From Arcanobacterium wilhelmae (GTDB lineage: Bacteria > Actinomycetota > Actinomycetes > Actinomycetales > Actinomycetaceae), in NCBI RefSeq assembly GCF_029632765.1, contig NZ_CP121247.1:310001-374000 (forward strand): a DNA stretch of 64,000 nucleotides, given 5' to 3'. Below, in pieces: positions 25,308 to 34,570 of the stretch. The position numbers and the translations under genes were made by a program. Positions within the stretch are counted from its first letter, which is position 1; the number at the start of each line of letters is the position of its first letter. The notes beneath the pieces were generated by a model. That model was not told the DNA's origin and did not search any database. It saw only the letters and a program-made list of their open reading frames with translations.

Positions 25308-26738
25308 GTGGCAAACGAAAACTCGGTTGAGAGCATCTTCGGCGATCATGCGCTTGATGCGCCGATCCGTCCCGGCTCTCGCAGGGCCCGCCGCGCCGCT
25401 GAGCGCGCCGCCGCCCGGCACGCCCAGGAAGCAGAAGCGCAAGCTAGCGCTCTGCTTGGCGAGGATGTGCCGACGTCGGAGGCTGAACTAGCGCCCGTCG
25501 CGGACGTTGCACCGGCGGAAGAACCCCTGCAGGCCGAAGAGCCAACGGAAGCTGAAACGGACGCCGTCGAGAGCGAGGAGCTCGCAGAAGCTACCGACGT
25601 CGCCGAAGCTACCGACGTCGCCGAAGCTACTGATGCTCCGACGTCGGAGGTTTCCGTTGAAGCCGAGCCTGCTCAAGCGGCGCCCGCCGCCGTTTCTGCA
25701 GACACCGCCGAGATCCCGGCCGTCGTATCGATCGAACAGGTCGAAGCGGCCGAGGCAGAGCTTGAGGATGTGGAGCCCGCCCGTCGCTTCGTCCTATGGC
25801 GCCGCGCAACCGCTGCCGGTATCGTGCTGGCTTCGGTGGGAACGGTGTCGTCATTCATGCTGTCGAACGTGGATCCGAGCGCGCAGGCGCAGGCCGCCGC
25901 GAAGGGTGATCGTGCGGTGCTCGTGCATGCCACGCCGGAAGCTTCTCCGAGCGAGGCAACCGTCGCGTTCACTGTCCACATTGGCGGTAAGGATGTTCCG
26001 GTGCGCGCTCTCCCGGGCCAAACCTATGGTGAGGCGCTCGCCGCCGCCAAGGTTGCGGTGGACGGTGACGATGAGGTCTCGGTTGGCCTTGGAGCGCAGG
26101 TCAAGGATGGCGAGAAGGTTACCGTGGTGAAGGTGGATGTGCGCACCGAGAGCGCCGCGTTTACCGAGAAGTTCTCGACCACGGAGAAGAAGAGCGCCGA
26201 TCTACCCAAGGGTGAGAAGAAGACTGAAACCGAGGGTAAGGATGGCAAGGGCGCCCGCACGCTGCAGGTCGTGTACCGCGATGGCAAGAAGGCCAGCGAG
26301 TCGGTGCTGTTTGAGTCGGTTGCTCAGAAGAAGGTCGACGAAGTCGTTGTAATTGGCACTGGTGAGGCGGAGAAGGCCGCAGCCCAGCAGGGTGGGGCCG
26401 CAGATTTCGCCCCGGCGTCTGGCCCGGCACCGGATCCGGGTAGTGCTCGCGGGATCGCGAAGGCAATGCTCGCCCAGTTCGGCTGGGGCCCAGAGCAGTT
26501 CCCGTACCTTGATTACCTGTGGCAGCGTGAATCGAATTGGCAGTACAACGCCGATAACCCCACATCGAGCGCGTACGGTATCCCACAGGCGTTGCCTGGT
26601 TCGAAGATGGCCTCGGCGGGCGCGGATTGGCGCACCAACCCGGCCACCCAGATCAAGTGGGGCCTGGGCTACATTAAGGGCCGCTACGGTAGTCCGCAGA
26701 ACGCGGCCGCGCACTCGCGCGCAACCGGCTGGTACTGA
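25308..26738 (+). CDS. rpfB: RpfB-type wall protein with DUF348/G5 domains and Apf-like C-terminal lysozyme domain
   Basis: A 476-residue envelope protein. Residues 1-160 are a cytoplasmic-looking acidic, repeat-rich region (TDVAEATDVAEATD), then one membrane helix at about 165-187, DUF348 (about 215-265), a G5 domain (about 275-350) and a C-terminal domain (about 380-476). That last domain matches the aggregation-promoting-factor C-terminal type (LWQRESNWQYN, SAYGIPQALPGSKM, GLGYIKGRYG, ending HSRATGWY) rather than the canonical Rpf domain; the Glu of RESNW is the expected catalytic acid. Its place between tatD and rsmA is that of rpfB in mycobacteria. The unusually long N-terminus means the membrane helix is internal, a type II anchor. 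Confidence 0.88.
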   Translation: MANENSVESIFGDHALDAPIRPGSRRARRAAERAAARHAQEAEAQASALLGEDVPTSEAELAPVADVAPAEEPLQAEEPTEAETDAVESEELAEATDVAEATDVAEATDAPTSEVSVEAEPAQAAPAAVSADTAEIPAVVSIEQVEAAEAELEDVEPARRFVLWRRATAAGIVLASVGTVSSFMLSNVDPSAQAQAAAKGDRAVLVHATPEASPSEATVAFTVHIGGKDVPVRALPGQTYGEALAAAKVAVDGDDEVSVGLGAQVKDGEKVTVVKVDVRTESAAFTEKFSTTEKKSADLPKGEKKTETEGKDGKGARTLQVVYRDGKKASESVLFESVAQKKVDEVVVIGTGEAEKAAAQQGGAADFAPASGPAPDPGSARGIAKAMLAQFGWGPEQFPYLDYLWQRESNWQYNADNPTSSAYGIPQALPGSKMASAGADWRTNPATQIKWGLGYIKGRYGSPQNAAAHSRATGWY

Positions 26739-26794
26739 TCCAGGCTTCCGGCCGGCGGCCCGCGCAAAGCGAGCCCCGGCGTCGGCGGTGCTGA

Positions 26795-26846
26795 AAATGT
26801 GTGGTGTGGTGGGAGAGCGATCGCTCTCCCACCACACCACACATTT
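26795..26846. terminator. 52-bp perfect palindrome, no central spacer
   Basis: AAATGTGTGGTGTGGTGGGA and onwards (26795-26820) is followed immediately by its exact reverse complement (26821-26846). It lies between convergent rpfB and the RelE remnant and may terminate both. Confidence 0.8.
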
Positions 26847-26853
26847 GGCAAAG

Positions 26854-26988
26854 TCACTCGTAAATTCGGCTCCTGTGGTCGACCTCAATCACCAAAATTA
26901 ACAGTTTGTCCTCATAGATATCGCAGATAATCCGGTAGTCGCCAACGCGGTATCGCCAGAGCCCAGCGAGATTCCCGGTGAGGGATTT
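26854..26988 (-). pseudogene. RelE/ParE-type toxin remnant (5' part deleted)
   Basis: This frame encodes the last 44 residues of a RelE-family mRNA interferase ([20 protein letters not shown], then [17 protein letters not shown]). The family needs about 85-90 residues, and nothing upstream in this frame looks like the missing N-terminus. The preceding frame (antitoxin) runs into it around 26984-26992, which looks like a deletion junction. The toxin is therefore dead. Confidence 0.75.
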
Positions 26989-27218
26989 TCGTCGTCGAGT
27001 TCGGCAAGAGAAACGGCGCTTCGTTCGCCGGCACGCGCAGCCATTGCCTTCGCTGCGATGTGTTGCTCCCACTCGAGCTGATCGACAATTCGTTCCATTG
27101 CCTCACGAAGCACGTCGCCACGGGAGCGGCGAGAACTTTCAGCAATCGCTTCAACCCGTTTTTGTAGAGATTCTGGTAGGCGTACGGAGACCGGCCGCCC
27201 TAAAGTTTCGGTAGCCAT
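26898..27218 (-). CDS. RelB-like antitoxin with ribbon-helix-helix start, C-terminus scrambled by deletion
   Basis: A 106-residue reading frame. Residues 1-60 ([40 protein letters not shown]) are a ribbon-helix-helix DNA-binding antitoxin of the RelB/DUF6290 type. After ELDDEN the sequence leaves the family and reads the toxin remnant out of frame, so the C-terminal 25 residues are an artefact of the deletion. The ATG at 27218 is preceded on its own strand by two ACAATGT copies, a likely autoregulatory operator. It may still bind DNA. Confidence 0.7.
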   Translation of the reverse strand: MATETLGRPVSVRLPESLQKRVEAIAESSRRSRGDVLREAMERIVDQLEWEQHIAAKAMAARAGERSAVSLAELDDENPSPGISLGSGDTALATTGLSAISMRTNC

Positions 27219-27222
27219 GTGC

Positions 27223-27238
27223 ACATTGTTTACATTGT
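27223..27238 (-). promoter_or_regulatory. Direct repeats upstream of the RelB-like gene
   Basis: ACATTGT occurs at 27223-27229 and 27232-27238, 9 bases apart, just before the antitoxin start on the minus strand. Ribbon-helix-helix antitoxins bind such repeats. Confidence 0.45.
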
Positions 27239-27305
27239 GTACGGCTGGGTAAAGACTCTGGTTTCACCGCGTCGATTCGGCGAGTTGGCCGGTATACTGC
27301 CAATT

Positions 27306-28181
27306 ATGCAGTTACTTGGTCCGGTTCAGATCCGCGAGCTCGCCGAGCGCCTCGGCGTTTCCCCCACGAAAGTTTTGGGGCAGAACTTTGTGCACGATTC
27401 GGGTTCGGTGCGCAAGATCGCTCGCGACGCCGCAGTGACGGCGTCCAGCCGCGTGCTCGAGGTCGGCCCCGGGCTGGGTTCGCTCACGCTCGCGTTGCTA
27501 GAAACGGGCGCGCAAGTTTCCGCAGTGGAGATCGATCCGCCGCTCGCGGCTGCCCTCCCGACGACGGTCGCCGAGTTTGCCCCGGAAGCGCGCGAAAACT
27601 TTGCTGTGGTGTTGCGTGATGCGATGACGATCGCTGGGCCGCAGTCGCTGGCCGTGCCGCCGGCGTCGTCGGAAGCGGGAGTGTTTGAGCCGACGCATCT
27701 GGTGGCGAACCTACCGTACAACGTGGCTGTTCCGATTCTGCTCACCGCGCTCGAGGCGCTGCCGAGCCTGGAATCGGTCACAGTGATGGTGCAGCTCGAG
27801 GTGGCGGACCGCCTGGCAGCCAAGCCCGGGTCACGCGTGTATGGCGTGCCGAGCGTGAAGGCCGCCTGGTATGCGGATGTGAGCCGTGGTGCGAAGATCT
27901 CGCGCAACGTGTTTTGGCCGGTGCCGAACGTGGATTCAGCGCTCGTGCACATGGAGCGGCGAGCGGAGCCGGAGGGTGCACGACGTGAGGACGTGTTCGA
28001 AGTGATCGACGCGGCTTTTGCACAGCGCCGGAAAACTTTGCGCGCTGCGCTCGGGGCTTGGGCGGGGAGTCCGGCCGCTGCCGAGGAGATTCTTGTGCGC
28101 GCTGGGATCGATCCGAAGCAGCGCGGCGAGAAGCTCGAAATCGGCGATTTCGTGAAGATCGTTGCTGCCCGCGGGATCTAG
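27306..28181 (+). CDS. rsmA: 16S rRNA adenine dimethyltransferase KsgA/RsmA
   Basis: A 291-residue enzyme that dimethylates A1518 and A1519 of 16S rRNA late in 30S assembly. Motifs: [10 protein letters not shown] near the start, [11 protein letters not shown] (SAM motif I), AVEIDPPLA, and the catalytic [11 protein letters not shown]. The ATG at 27306 follows TATACT (27293-27298) by 7 bases, a leaderless start; the frame from 27219 lies over the divergent antitoxin promoter. It precedes ispE by 205 bases, which hold short GC-rich repeats of TCGGCGCACGA type. Confidence 0.93.
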   Translation: MQLLGPVQIRELAERLGVSPTKVLGQNFVHDSGSVRKIARDAAVTASSRVLEVGPGLGSLTLALLETGAQVSAVEIDPPLAAALPTTVAEFAPEARENFAVVLRDAMTIAGPQSLAVPPASSEAGVFEPTHLVANLPYNVAVPILLTALEALPSLESVTVMVQLEVADRLAAKPGSRVYGVPSVKAAWYADVSRGAKISRNVFWPVPNVDSALVHMERRAEPEGARREDVFEVIDAAFAQRRKTLRAALGAWAGSPAAAEEILVRAGIDPKQRGEKLEIGDFVKIVAARGI

Positions 28182-28386
28182 TCGGCACACGATCGTTGGC
28201 GCGCGGGGCGAGTAGTCGGCGCACGAGGTAGGTAACGAGCGTCGGCGTGGTCGGCGCACTGCCGTGAGCCAGGCACCGGCGTCGGGCGGGGTGCCGGCGT
28301 CGTGCCCGCAACCAGGCGTTTGGGAAAATTCCCAGATTGCGAAACTAAGGTGAACAAACACATCATTTCGCCGTAGAATATGTGCC

Positions 28387-29298
28387 ATGCGCTACGTTTC
28401 AGTTACTGTCCCGGCAAAGATCAACTTGGCTTTGCGCGTGGGTGGCGTGCGCGACAATGGCTACCACGCACTCGATACGATCTATGAAGCAGTGGACGTA
28501 CGCGATGTGGTGGAGGCCTGGGCGGCGGATGAACTTTCGCTGGAAATGAGCGGGCTCGGCGCGGATCTTCCCACAGATGAAACGAACCTTGCGATGAAGG
28601 CTGCGCTGTTGATGAAGCGCGAATTCGGCGCGAAAAAGGGAGATCCGGCGTGCGGGCTGGGCGCGCGCATGAAGGTCACGAAGAAGATTCCGCTGGCTGG
28701 TGGCATGGCCGGCGGCAGCGCAGATGCCGCCGGCGCGCTGGTTGCGCTCAATGCTTTGTGGGAGATTGGCGCCCCGCTGTCCCAGTTGGAAAAGCTCGCG
28801 GCGGAACTTGGTTCGGATGTGCCGTTCGCAGTGCGTGGCTTTGTGGCTCACGGGACGGGGCGCGGTGAGAAGATTTCGCCGGTGCGTGCGGGAACGAAGC
28901 ACACGTGGGTGATCCTCTCGCAGAACGAAGGCCTACCCACCCCCGCGGTTTTCCGCCATTTCGATGTGCTCAACCCTGATGCCGCAGATCCTGCCTCCAC
29001 GGAGGAACTGCGCCGCGCGCTCAACTCGTCACAGCCGCAGGATTTTGCTCGCCTGCTGATCAACGATCTGGAGGCCCCGGCTCGCGCCCTGCGCCCAGAT
29101 GTCGCGGCGCTCCTGGACGATCTCAAGCACGCTGGTTACGCAGTGCTCCTTTCCGGTTCTGGCCCCACAGTTTTGATTTTGTCGGATATGGATGCGGCGC
29201 CGGAGCTCGCTGAGGGCCTGCGCCACGATTTCCCGAACTACACGATTACGGTGGCGCGCGGCCCGGTCCGCGGCGCTCACGTGACTCACGCGGAGTAA
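28387..29298 (+). CDS. ispE: 4-diphosphocytidyl-2-C-methyl-D-erythritol kinase
   Basis: A 303-residue GHMP kinase of the MEP isoprenoid pathway; it phosphorylates CDP-ME. Motifs: VPAKINLALRVGGVRDNGYH at the start, PLAGGMAGGSADAAGAL (ATP-binding glycine loop) and VLLSGSGPTVLIL near the end. TAGAAT (28374-28379) lies 7 bases before ATG, a leaderless start. The ABC-F gene follows 4 bases after the stop. Confidence 0.95.
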   Translation: MRYVSVTVPAKINLALRVGGVRDNGYHALDTIYEAVDVRDVVEAWAADELSLEMSGLGADLPTDETNLAMKAALLMKREFGAKKGDPACGLGARMKVTKKIPLAGGMAGGSADAAGALVALNALWEIGAPLSQLEKLAAELGSDVPFAVRGFVAHGTGRGEKISPVRAGTKHTWVILSQNEGLPTPAVFRHFDVLNPDAADPASTEELRRALNSSQPQDFARLLINDLEAPARALRPDVAALLDDLKHAGYAVLLSGSGPTVLILSDMDAAPELAEGLRHDFPNYTITVARGPVRGAHVTHAE

Positions 29299-29302
29299 AA
29301 TT

Positions 29303-31228
29303 TTGGCTCATATTCTCGGTTTCGAGGGCGTTAGTGTGTCCCTCGGCTCGCGCCCGATCCTGGGCGATTTGAACGTGTCTTTTGGCGACGGCGCCCGCAT
29401 CGGTATTGTTGGCCCGAACGGCGGCGGCAAGTCCACGCTCCTGAAACTGATGACGCATGCCCTCGAGCCCGACGTCGGGCAGGTCACGATGGTGTCCGGC
29501 ACGCGTTTCGCTGTGCTCACGCAGGCGGATTCGCTTGATCCGCTCGCTGAGGTTGCGCAGGCGATCCACGGTGATTCGGAGCGTTTCGAGTGGGCGTCGG
29601 ACGCGGCGATGCGCGCCCTCCACGACGGCCTCATCCCGGATATTCCGCTCGATAAGCGCGTGGGTGAGCTTTCGGGCGGCCAGCGCCGCCGCGTTGCGCT
29701 TGCCGCAACGCTCGCCGCGCCCTCCGACGTCGTCGTCCTCGACGAGCCCACCAACCACCTGGACATCGAGGGCATCACGTACCTCGCGCGCTACCTCAAC
29801 GAGCGGTTCGGCCGCGGCGAGGGCGCGCTCGTGGTGGTCACGCACGACCGCTGGTTCCTCGACGCCGTCTGTGACCGCTTGTGGGAAGTGGTGCCCGGCA
29901 ACGACGGCGCAGGTGGGCGTGATCCGCAGCCCGGCCACGTTGAAGAATACGAGGGTGGCTACGCGGCGTACGTGTTGCAACGCGCCGAGCGTGCACGGCT
30001 TGCGCAGGCGGCCGCTGAAAAGCGCGCGAATTTGTTGCGCAAGGAGCTTGCATGGTTGCGCCGTGGCGCCCCGGCGCGCACCTCGAAGCCGCGTTTCCGT
30101 ATCGAGGCGGCGAACGAGCTGATCGCGAACGAGCCACCTCCGCGCGACACGATCGAGCTCGCGAAGATGACCACTTCACGCCTGGGCAAGCAGGTTGTGG
30201 ATCTGGAGGACGTGTGGTTTTCCTACGACGCCGGTGCGCGAGAAGCGATCGAAGCGGGCGAGCAGCCGGCGCAGGTAAGCGCGGAGTTCACGCTTCAGGA
30301 TGTGACGTTGCGTCTGGCTCCGGGCGAACGTATCGGCATTCTTGGCGGGAACGGCGCAGGTAAATCCTCGTTGCTGGGCCTGCTTAACGGCACGTTTGAG
30401 CCGACGGCTGGGCGGATCAAGCGTGGAAAAACCGTTGTGCTGGCAACGCTTTCGCAGGAGACGCGCGAACTCGACGAAATCGGTGAGCGCCGCGTGGTTG
30501 AGGCTGTGCATGACATTGCCTCGCATGTCATGGTGGGAAAGAAGGAGCTCACGGCAGCGCAACTCGTGGAAATGATGGGTTTCACGCGTGAGCGCGCGTG
30601 GACGAAGGTCAGCGAGCTTTCGGGCGGTGAGCGCCGGCGTTTGCAGCTGATGCGTCTGATGATTGGCGAGCCGAACGTTCTTCTCCTCGACGAGCCCACG
30701 AACGATCTCGATACTGATACCCTCGCCGCGGTGGAGGACCTGCTCGATTCGTGGCCGGGCACCCTCGTGGTGGTCTCGCACGATCGATACTTCCTCGAGC
30801 GCACCACCGACCATCAGGTGGCCGTGATGCACCACCGCGTGCGTGATCTGCCTGGGGGAGTGGACCAGTACCTCGAGTTGCGTGAGGCGGAGATCGCCGA
30901 CGCCGGTGCGCAAGGCGCGGGATCGGCGTCGGGAAGCACTGGCTCGGGTGAGGTGTCGGAGCCAACCGCGAAGAAAACCTCCGATCCTGCCAAGGAACGC
31001 GCCGCGAAGAAAACGATGGCGCGGCTTGAACGTCAGATGGGCAAGCTGACCGAGAAGATCGAAAAGCTCGGCGTGACACTCGGCGATGTGAGCGCGAGCG
31101 TTGCCGAAACCGGCGCCTACGATCAGCTCGCGGAGCTTGGCCGAGAGATCGCAGAACTGAAAGATGAACACGAGGCGCTCGAGCTGGAATGGCTCGAGGC
31201 CGCGGAAGAAGTCGAACGCTGGGGCTGA
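29303..31228 (+). CDS. ABC-F family ribosome-associated ATPase
   Basis: A 641-residue soluble protein with two ABC domains and no membrane part. Walker A motifs GPNGGGKST and GGNGAGKSS, signatures LSGGQRRRVA and LSGGERRRLQ, and Walker B ending VLDEPTNHLD and LLDEPTNDLD are all complete. The interdomain linker and C-terminal coiled coil (Lys/Glu/Leu-rich, about 565-640) are those of the Uup-like branch, which acts on stalled ribosomes or branched DNA. The TTG start overlaps the ispE end region, with GGAG just before. ispE and an ABC-F gene are adjacent in many actinobacteria. Confidence 0.88.
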   Translation: MAHILGFEGVSVSLGSRPILGDLNVSFGDGARIGIVGPNGGGKSTLLKLMTHALEPDVGQVTMVSGTRFAVLTQADSLDPLAEVAQAIHGDSERFEWASDAAMRALHDGLIPDIPLDKRVGELSGGQRRRVALAATLAAPSDVVVLDEPTNHLDIEGITYLARYLNERFGRGEGALVVVTHDRWFLDAVCDRLWEVVPGNDGAGGRDPQPGHVEEYEGGYAAYVLQRAERARLAQAAAEKRANLLRKELAWLRRGAPARTSKPRFRIEAANELIANEPPPRDTIELAKMTTSRLGKQVVDLEDVWFSYDAGAREAIEAGEQPAQVSAEFTLQDVTLRLAPGERIGILGGNGAGKSSLLGLLNGTFEPTAGRIKRGKTVVLATLSQETRELDEIGERRVVEAVHDIASHVMVGKKELTAAQLVEMMGFTRERAWTKVSELSGGERRRLQLMRLMIGEPNVLLLDEPTNDLDTDTLAAVEDLLDSWPGTLVVVSHDRYFLERTTDHQVAVMHHRVRDLPGGVDQYLELREAEIADAGAQGAGSASGSTGSGEVSEPTAKKTSDPAKERAAKKTMARLERQMGKLTEKIEKLGVTLGDVSASVAETGAYDQLAELGREIAELKDEHEALELEWLEAAEEVERWG

Positions 31229-31239
31229 ACGCTCGAGGT

Positions 31240-31560
31240 TTACGCCGGAATTTCCTTCCGGTTGCGAGCTGGAGCCGGCGTGCCAAATTGCGCCCCGGCG
31301 TCGCTCACCATGAATTGAATTTCTTTTCCGACCGCTTCGGCATAGTCGCGAAGGAAATCGAGCCGCGGATAGGTGACGAAATTTTCGAAGCGTGAGATCG
31401 TTGCCTGATCCACCTCGAGTTCCGCAGCCATGTCGATTTGGGTGATCTTCATGTCCTTGCGAGCCTTGACGAGCTCTGCCACAAGATCTCGTGCCCGATT
31501 GTTCTGTGCACGTAGGCGTGCAATTTTTGCGCGCCGATTCTTTGACAACTCCACAAACAT
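31240..31560 (-). CDS. XRE-family HTH protein, probable antitoxin
   Basis: A 106-residue protein. Residues about 35-90 form a Cro/C1-type helix-turn-helix (MKITQIDMAAELEVDQATIS, RFENFVTYPRLDFLRDYAEA), preceded by a basic helix. GGAGG lies 4 bases before ATG. It is encoded 50 bases after the possible toxin gene on the same strand, the toxin-first order of HigBA loci. It is tail-to-tail with the ABC-F gene. Composition differs from the core genes. Confidence 0.75.
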   Translation of the reverse strand: MFVELSKNRRAKIARLRAQNNRARDLVAELVKARKDMKITQIDMAAELEVDQATISRFENFVTYPRLDFLRDYAEAVGKEIQFMVSDAGAQFGTPAPARNRKEIPA

Positions 31561-31609
31561 GCACCTCCTGCATATGTAGAATAAGCATATTGAAACACCT
31601 ATCGCTGGG

Positions 31610-32137
31610 TCAAGATCGCTTGTGGATGAGCGACTCCCAATGAGGGAGCCGTGTGCATGCGGCGTGTTCCATAAACGTATTTTGGAGTTCGTCCAACCCT
31701 GCGATTGAGTGTTCCTTGACGTGGAAAAGAAGCATGACAACACCGTCAAAATTTTCTTCTCGAGGCTCGTGCATATAGATTCTCCCTTTCACACGTCGTC
31801 CGTTAGTTTGGCGCGGTTTCGGAAGTCGGAGTTCGTAGAGCCCTTTTTGAGATTTGACCGCAACGACGTCACGAGGAACCGACTCAGCATAGACCAAGCT
31901 GCCATCTGAGGCACGATCGACGGCGGTGCCGATCTCTGCGTAAAGACGGTCGTTCTCGCGTTCAGAGAGGGAAAGTATTTCGGCAGCTGATTCCAAGTCG
32001 GTCAAAAGCCATGAATCGTCGGGAAGATCATCGCCGTGAAAGAGGATATGGCGTTCGGAGATTCCCGGAAGGTCGATCGGATTGCTTCCGGTGAGATTTC
32101 TATTCGTACAACGCAGGCTTTCCATATCTCCCAACAT
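31610..32137 (-). CDS. Possible type II toxin partner of the XRE antitoxin
   Basis: A 175-residue protein (171 if the second ATG is used). The C-terminal half (QKGLYELRLPKPRQTNGRRV, GRIYMHEPREENFDGVVMLL, FHVKEHSIAGLDELQ) resembles HigB/Gp49-type ribosome-dependent RNases, where a beta-sheet with basic residues is followed by a helical tail, but it is longer than usual. The N-terminal 75 residues (DDLPDDSWLLTDLESAAEIL) are unassigned. It is followed by an XRE protein, and lower GC supports a mobile unit. Confidence in the toxin role is limited. Confidence 0.5.
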   Translation of the reverse strand: MLGDMESLRCTNRNLTGSNPIDLPGISERHILFHGDDLPDDSWLLTDLESAAEILSLSERENDRLYAEIGTAVDRASDGSLVYAESVPRDVVAVKSQKGLYELRLPKPRQTNGRRVKGRIYMHEPREENFDGVVMLLFHVKEHSIAGLDELQNTFMEHAACTRLPHWESLIHKRS

Positions 32138-32319
32138 TTCTCTATTTGTCGTATGTTCCAGAGCGTCTGGTTTCTATTTTGGTGAGTGTGAGCTGGACAT
32201 GTCAGCCGCCAATATAGCGTTGTGGAAAGTAGTGGCAGTGAGGAGATTTGTGGAAAAATTCTGCCCTCGGTCAGCGCAGTGCTGGGGTTAAGCGGGCTCG
32301 GTGCCTAGTTGCAAAGCGA

Positions 32320-32359
32320 GGGGCGGATGGCCAACCAAAAACGGTTGGTCACCCGCCCC
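32320..32359 (-). terminator. Hairpin terminator after the ABC permease gene
   Basis: Arms GGGGCGGATGGCCAACC (32320-32336) and 32343-32359 pair with two mismatches around the loop AAAAAC. Confidence 0.65.
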
Positions 32360-32384
32360 TTAGCTGAGCGAACAGGGCGCTGAA

Positions 32385-33611
32385 TTACTTCGCGCGGAAA
32401 GCGTCTGTGAGCTTGATGCGCTTACCCGTGCGCAGTACCGACCCCTTGTAGATGCGGCCCGCAACCCATGCGAGCAGCGGGAACACTGCGATCGACACGA
32501 GTGCGGACAGTATCTGGCTCCACAGCGGCACCGCGCCGAACGCCTCGCGCATCGGCATCATGAACGGCGAAAGGAACGGCACGTAGGACAGCGCCGTGGT
32601 GACGGGCCCGTCTGGCGACGCCGGGACCAGGTACAACGCCACATAGAAGCCAACAAGCGCGGTGAGCGTGAGCGGCATATTCGCCTGTGCCAGATCCTCT
32701 TGGCGAGAAACCGTTGCGGCGATTGCGGCCGTGAGCGTGGCGTATGTGAAGAACCCGATCACCACCCAGATCAGCGACCAGCTCAGCAGCGACGTCACCG
32801 AAATGTACGAGCCCAGACCCGCGATATACACGGCGGCGATGATCGACGCCATCGTCGCCGTATAGTACAGAAGCGCGTACGCGCCGATTCCAAGGATCTT
32901 CCCCGTAAGCAGCTGGTTCGGCTTCACGGATGAGAGCAGGATCTCCACCACGCGCGACTGCTTCTCCTGTACCACGCCGGCGCCGATCTGCGATATCCCC
33001 ATCACGATCGCCATCATCAGCAACGTGAGAGTGACGAACGCGGGGATCATTTTCGACGGGTCGTCGAAAATGTTTGCGATTCCGCCGTTGCTCACCTGCG
33101 TTGAGGGGAGTGCCGACGCCGAAGCGAGGGCTGCGATCTGCTCCGGAGTTGCGGGGTTGCCTGTTGCCTTCTCAACCACCCAAGCTGCTGCCACCTGAGA
33201 GAGGAACGCGCGCGGGCCAGCGTTACGCCCGTCCTGCCCAATCTGGATCGTCTCCGGCGCACCCGGCTTACCTGCGAGAACAATGCCAATCGTATTATCG
33301 GCGTCGTCCTTCTCCTTCAGCCACGCTTTAGCCTTTTCGGCCGTGACCGATTCGAACGTGAGCGGACCAGCCGCCATCTGCTTCGGATAGCTTTCCGCGA
33401 CCTTCTGGTACTCGGCCATCTGAGGTTCGACGCCGACCACCAACACGGTCTCATCCTTCGGCTTTTCCGCGTTCTCGCTGAAATCCGGCAGGAAAATTCG
33501 GCCCACGACGCCCAGGATCAGGATAATTCCGATCGTCACGCCCAGCATCACCTTGGATGCCTTGGCACCCGCAACAGCGGCGAACTCGTGCTTCGTAATT
33601 GTGGCGATCAT
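32385..33611 (-). CDS. ABC-2 type exporter permease, NatB-like
   Basis: A 408-residue membrane protein: one helix near residue 25, a large extracellular domain (about 45-190) and five or six helices in the C-terminal half (FVTLTLLMMAIVMGISQIGA, VVQEKQSRVVEILLSSVKP). QEKQSRVVEILLSS is a family landmark. This is the layout of sodium or drug exporters of the NatB group. Its ATG overlaps the stop of the ATPase gene by 4 bases. Confidence 0.85.
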   Translation of the reverse strand: MIATITKHEFAAVAGAKASKVMLGVTIGIILILGVVGRIFLPDFSENAEKPKDETVLVVGVEPQMAEYQKVAESYPKQMAAGPLTFESVTAEKAKAWLKEKDDADNTIGIVLAGKPGAPETIQIGQDGRNAGPRAFLSQVAAAWVVEKATGNPATPEQIAALASASALPSTQVSNGGIANIFDDPSKMIPAFVTLTLLMMAIVMGISQIGAGVVQEKQSRVVEILLSSVKPNQLLTGKILGIGAYALLYYTATMASIIAAVYIAGLGSYISVTSLLSWSLIWVVIGFFTYATLTAAIAATVSRQEDLAQANMPLTLTALVGFYVALYLVPASPDGPVTTALSYVPFLSPFMMPMREAFGAVPLWSQILSALVSIAVFPLLAWVAGRIYKGSVLRTGKRIKLTDAFRAK

Positions 33612-34570
33612 TTGCGGCCTCCAAACAGAGCCGCGAGGCCCTTCTTTTTCTTCTGCGGTTTCGGGGGAGCGGGCGGCGGAACGGTGACCAGGTGCGAGAA
33701 CAGTTCGGTCAGGTGCGGACGGTACGGCGTGAACGACTCCACCGGACCCGCCCCAAGCAGGGCCCGCAGAACGTCCTGATCCGAAACGCCACCCTTGAGC
33801 GCCACGCGAAGCGCGCCACCGGCGTCGGTGACCTCCACCCCGAGCGGCAGCAAAGCCGCCCGCGCGGCAGACTCGCCCGCACCGGAGACGACGTCGACGA
33901 AGGGGACGTCGGTGGTGCGCAGCTCGTCGAGCGTGCCGCTGGCGACGATCTTTCCGAGCGACGCGATCGCCACCCGGTTACACAGCCTCTCCACCAAATC
34001 CAACTGGTGGGAGGAGAAAATCACGGTGGCACCGGCGTCGGCCTTCTCGCGCAGAACCGAGCTCATATCCTCAACCGCAAGCGGATCCAGGCCGGAGAAC
34101 GGCTCGTCCAAAACCAGCACCTGGGGATCGTGAATCAGCGCCGCCGCAAGCTGCACGCGCTGCTGGTTACCGAGCGAGAGCGCCTCGACGGCATCGCCGC
34201 GGCGGGCGGAGACGCCCAGGCGGTCGGTCCAGTACTCCATCGACGCCGTGGCATCTGCTTTGCTCATGCCCTGCAATTCGCCCAGGTAAACGAGTTGCTC
34301 GCCGACCTTGAGTTTCGGGTAAAGCCCCCGTTCCTCCGGCATGTAGCCGAAGCCGTGGCGCGCATCGAAATCCAGTGGGTGCCCATCGAGGCGAACCTCG
34401 CCGGAATCCGTGGAAAGTACGCCGAGCATAATGCGCATCGTTGTGGTTTTGCCCGCGCCGTTCGAGCCCACGAAGCCGAACACGTCACCGCGTTCCACCG
34501 TGAAACTCATCCCGTCAAGCGCCTGCGTGCGCCCAAAGCGCTTGCGCAGGTTATCGATTTCTAAGGTCAT
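33608..34570 (-). CDS. ABC exporter ATP-binding protein, NatA-like
   Basis: A 320-residue ATPase: GSNGAGKTTTM (Walker A), LSLGNQQRVQLA (signature, Leu-Ser-Leu-Gly variant) and LVLDEPFSGLDPLA (Walker B). The C-terminal DUF4162-type extension and a Pro/Lys-rich tail (PPPAPPKPQKKKKG) follow. The ATG at 34570 has GAGGAAGG upstream; the longer frame adds 12 residues without a ribosome site. Together with the permease it forms a heterologous exporter of unknown substrate; the TetR gene upstream may control it. Confidence 0.88.
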   Translation of the reverse strand: MTLEIDNLRKRFGRTQALDGMSFTVERGDVFGFVGSNGAGKTTTMRIMLGVLSTDSGEVRLDGHPLDFDARHGFGYMPEERGLYPKLKVGEQLVYLGELQGMSKADATASMEYWTDRLGVSARRGDAVEALSLGNQQRVQLAAALIHDPQVLVLDEPFSGLDPLAVEDMSSVLREKADAGATVIFSSHQLDLVERLCNRVAIASLGKIVASGTLDELRTTDVPFVDVVSGAGESAARAALLPLGVEVTDAGGALRVALKGGVSDQDVLRALLGAGPVESFTPYRPHLTELFSHLVTVPPPAPPKPQKKKKGLAALFGGRK

